Positions 5,860 through 7,279 of a stretch of 7,279 nt of DNA are shown one piece after another (position 1 is the stretch's first letter; each line of letters starts with the position of its first letter). A program made the position numbers and the translations under genes. The notes under the pieces are model-generated. The model had not been told where the DNA came from. It did no database searches and saw only the letters and a program-made list of their open reading frames with translations. This DNA comes from Acholeplasmataceae bacterium (GTDB lineage Bacteria > Bacillota_I > Bacilli_A > Acholeplasmatales > Acholeplasmataceae). The stretch lies in contig JAQVBA010000028.1 of assembly GCA_028690555.1 (NCBI GenBank), positions 1-7,279 on the forward strand, given 5' to 3'.

Positions 5860-6303
5860 ATGTTTGGAGTAACCCCATTCAATCGCAACGTTGCTCGTCG
5901 CAAGACTGAATCGGATCCATTTGGCAATCTGATTGATGATTTCTTTAGAGATGACTTCTTCCCGTTTAGAAATTTGCGATATGACACTTTCAAAGTCGAT
6001 ATCAGAGAAGAAGACAAAAAGTTTGTCATTGAAGCTGATATGCCCGGCATTAAAAAAGAAGAAATTCATCTAGACTACCACGATGGCTATTTGGATATAT
6101 CGATTGAGCATGAAGAATCTAAGGATGTAGAAAATAAGAATTACATCCATAAAGAAAGAAGAATGTGCTCAATGAATCGTACACTTAATTTAGGCGAACT
6201 AGATTTTGATCGCATCGAAGCTTCATTAAATGATGGCATATTGACAGTTAATGCACCGAAAGCAACCAAGATTGAAAATAAGAAACGTATCGAAATCAAA
6301 TAG
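5860..6303 (+). CDS. hsp20: Hsp20-family small heat-shock protein
   Basis: This 147-residue protein is an ATP-independent chaperone of the alpha-crystallin family that binds unfolding proteins and holds them for refolding by DnaK or ClpB. A phenylalanine-rich N-terminal arm (FGNLIDDFFRDDFFPFRNL) leads into the alpha-crystallin domain at about residues 41-133, with the typical VIEADMPGIKKEEIHLDYHDGYLDI stretch and the signature A-x-L-x-x-GIL at 121-128. The C-terminus carries the I-x-I motif (IEI, 144-146) that docks into neighbouring subunits during oligomer assembly. The ATG follows a perfect AAGGAGG (5846-5852) by seven bases. A strong sigma A promoter and a CIRCE-like element upstream point to HrcA-repressed heat induction, and a terminator just downstream makes it a single-gene unit. 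The protein is full length. Confidence 0.95.
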   Translation: MFGVTPFNRNVARRKTESDPFGNLIDDFFRDDFFPFRNLRYDTFKVDIREEDKKFVIEADMPGIKKEEIHLDYHDGYLDISIEHEESKDVENKNYIHKERRMCSMNRTLNLGELDFDRIEASLNDGILTVNAPKATKIENKKRIEIK

Positions 6304-6317
6304 AAACACACTTAAAG

Positions 6318-6345
6318 AAAAAAGCCTCAGGTTTGAGGCTTTTTG
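6318..6345 (+). terminator. intrinsic terminator after hsp20
   Basis: GCCTCA (6324-6329) pairs with TGAGGC (6334-6339) around a GGTT loop. Five further A-T pairs lengthen the stem to 11, with the T run of the right arm serving as the tail. The mirror-image A run on the left makes it a likely bidirectional terminator. It begins 14 bases after the hsp20 stop. Confidence 0.85.
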
Positions 6346-6392
6346 TTTACAAGTGTTTAATGAATTAAAGATGAGTTTGAATAGTCACTAGA

Positions 6393-6509
6393 TTATATAT
6401 AAATTTCTGCACCTTTTGTTAATTTAGAATTGAATTCACTAACAGCATCCTTCATATACTCGCAAACATGGCAGTAAAATTTCATGAATGACGTTTCGAT
6501 TATTTTCAT
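6393..6509 (-). CDS. possible 38-residue CxxC peptide, perhaps a decayed thioredoxin-like gene
   Basis: On the minus strand a frame reads MKIIETSFMKFYCHVCEYMKDAVSEFNSKLTKGAEIYI before a TAA. Cys13 and Cys16 form a CHVC motif after a short hydrophobic strand and before an amphipathic helix, the arrangement at the start of a thioredoxin or glutaredoxin fold. A complete domain needs about 80 residues or more. After the stop the same frame runs only another 11 codons (6360-6392). I see no ribosome binding site before the ATG. It is either a small orphan peptide, a remnant of a larger redox protein, or chance. The resemblance rests on the CxxC context alone. Confidence 0.25.
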   Translation of the reverse strand: MKIIETSFMKFYCHVCEYMKDAVSEFNSKLTKGAEIYI

Positions 6510-6604
6510 ATGCTAATTTGTTTAAAATTTAAACACTATTACATATTTTAATCTTTTGTAGTATGATGAGTATAAGGGAACACAACTAATTAAATAATTT
6601 ATAG

Positions 6605-6621
6605 AGGGTAAATATTACCCT
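6605..6621 (+). repeat. perfect inverted repeat upstream of the zinc-ribbon membrane gene
   Basis: AGGGTAA-ATA-TTACCCT has seven-base arms around a 3-base centre and lies about 43 bases before the ATG. It is followed by mixed sequence with no T run, so it is not a terminator. Its position in the probable 5' leader or promoter region suggests a repressor site, but the factor is unknown. Confidence 0.5.
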
Positions 6622-6663
6622 TATTCGCGTATATACAAAAATTACTAAAAAGGAGCATATCTT

Positions 6664-7279
6664 ATGAAATGTCATTCTTGTGGTTATGAAATCGGTAAGG
6701 AAAGTGAGGAGTGCCCAAAATGTGGTCATAAAATCATTGATGAACATAAATCATCAAACATAGGTCACATTAAATTGTCAGCAAGGGCATCGTCAAATGC
6801 CGGAGAGATCGCTTTTGAAAATCATTCATCAATGAATAACACATTGAATCCGATGATGGTGCTAGAAAAAAGCGCACAAGCATTTCTATTGGGGCTTAAA
6901 TCGATTTTTAAAAATAAAAGAAAACTCTTGCTTATTGCAATTTTAGCGATTATTTGGATAACGCTCATTATCTTACCGTATGTTGGGTTTAATCCTCTCC
7001 CGGTAAAAATCGCCTCATTTTTAACATTCGCTCAAGGAGGAGCAAGTCTTAATGTAGCTCGAGTAATTGGTGGGGTTATTGGAAAAGGTATATATGCTGT
7101 ATTTTTTGTTTCATTATTTGATGGCGGATTTAAGTCTATCAAAAGCGGCTTTAAGCCATTATGGGGTCATATTAAATCTATCAATAAATATAATTTAGCT
7201 TATCTATTCTTGGGTATTGGAATTGCTGCAATTTTATATAATTTTTTGGTGGGGTATGCTGCGCTTATCAAAGGGATGG
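6664..7279 (+). CDS. zinc-ribbon, multi-span membrane protein (3' end outside window)
   Basis: The first 205 codons of a longer gene are visible, and the frame is open at the right edge. A zinc ribbon opens the protein: Cys3-x-x-Cys6 and Cys17-x-x-Cys20, of the short form found at the N-terminus of many Gram-positive membrane proteins. A polar linker of about 50 residues follows, then at least three hydrophobic segments at about 88-106, 130-152 and 178-203, separated by basic loops such as FKNKRK. The ribbon and linker should be cytoplasmic. The ATG is fixed by AAAAGGAG (6647-6654), nine bases upstream, and by the cysteine motif starting at once after it. Zinc-ribbon membrane proteins of this kind mostly lack an assigned function; transport, envelope or signalling roles are all open. 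Confidence 0.85.
   Translation, partial: MKCHSCGYEIGKESEECPKCGHKIIDEHKSSNIGHIKLSARASSNAGEIAFENHSSMNNTLNPMMVLEKSAQAFLLGLKSIFKNKRKLLLIAILAIIWITLIILPYVGFNPLPVKIASFLTFAQGGASLNVARVIGGVIGKGIYAVFFVSLFDGGFKSIKSGFKPLWGHIKSINKYNLAYLFLGIGIAAILYNFLVGYAALIKGM

Larger units (their letters stand above)
6346..6663. other. intergenic stretch between hsp20 and the zinc-ribbon gene
   Basis: This stretch holds the doubtful minus-strand CxxC frame (6393-6509), A/T-rich sequence with possible -10 hexamers such as TATGAT (6562-6567) and TATAAG (6571-6576), and an inverted repeat at 6605-6621 before the next gene. None of the -10 candidates has a good -35 partner, so the promoter of the zinc-ribbon gene cannot be fixed. 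I see no other gene. Confidence 0.4.

Noticed and set aside
5766..6069. Two minus-strand frames across the hsp20 start and promoter
   Set aside because: They are complements of the alpha-crystallin coding sequence and its operator, and are poly-Phe or Ser-rich shadow frames.
1..7279. CRISPR array, tRNA or rRNA gene, insertion sequence or prophage
   Set aside because: No regularly spaced repeats, cloverleaf, transposase motifs or terminal inverted repeats could be found by reading.

Overview
The window looks like chromosomal DNA of a low-GC Gram-positive-type bacterium, most plausibly an Acholeplasma or a close relative. The reasons are the strong A/T bias (roughly one third G+C by eye), Bacillus-type ribosome binding sites, extended -10 promoters and hairpin-plus-U terminators. 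Reading frames close on TAA or TAG and tryptophan is written TGG with no in-frame TGA, which fits Acholeplasma (standard code) rather than Mycoplasma or Spiroplasma. The genus is an inference from style and gene content; no 16S or other marker is present.

Layout, left to right. (1) 1-277: the 3' end of a gene whose C-terminal winged helix resembles that of Fic-family AMP-transferases. (2) 531-1166: an HTH plus minimal nucleotidyltransferase (MNT) antitoxin of the MNT/HEPN type. A perfect inverted repeat sits inside its promoter, and an overlapping partner gene appears to have collapsed to a short, frameshifted HEPN remnant. (3) 1357-2443: an aldo/keto reductase with its own extended -10 promoter, followed by a 63-residue two-span membrane protein. 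(4) 2459-4488: a cytoplasmic M13-family oligopeptidase (PepO type) with its own promoter, a 16-bp palindrome and a cre-like site, closed by a strong terminator. (5) 4475-5152: the C-terminal half of tryptophan synthase beta, starting on or just after that terminator and lacking the catalytic N-terminal half and a convincing start. (6) 5226-5657: an unrecognised 100-residue protein with promoter and terminator. (7) 5769-6345: an Hsp20-family small heat-shock protein with a near-consensus promoter, a CIRCE-like operator with the canonical 9-base spacer, and a terminator. (8) 6664-7279: the start of a zinc-ribbon plus multi-span membrane protein, cut by the window edge.

The genes are mostly separate single-gene units on the plus strand, not a pathway. 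The window shows maintained housekeeping and stress genes (pepO, hsp20, aldo/keto reductase) beside eroding material (trpB fragment, HEPN remnant, perhaps a short minus-strand CxxC frame), as expected in a reducing genome. I do not see a clear new multi-gene system. The items most worth checking are the orphaned MNT antitoxin with its operator, the half-length trpB frame fused to a terminator, and the HrcA-type control of hsp20.
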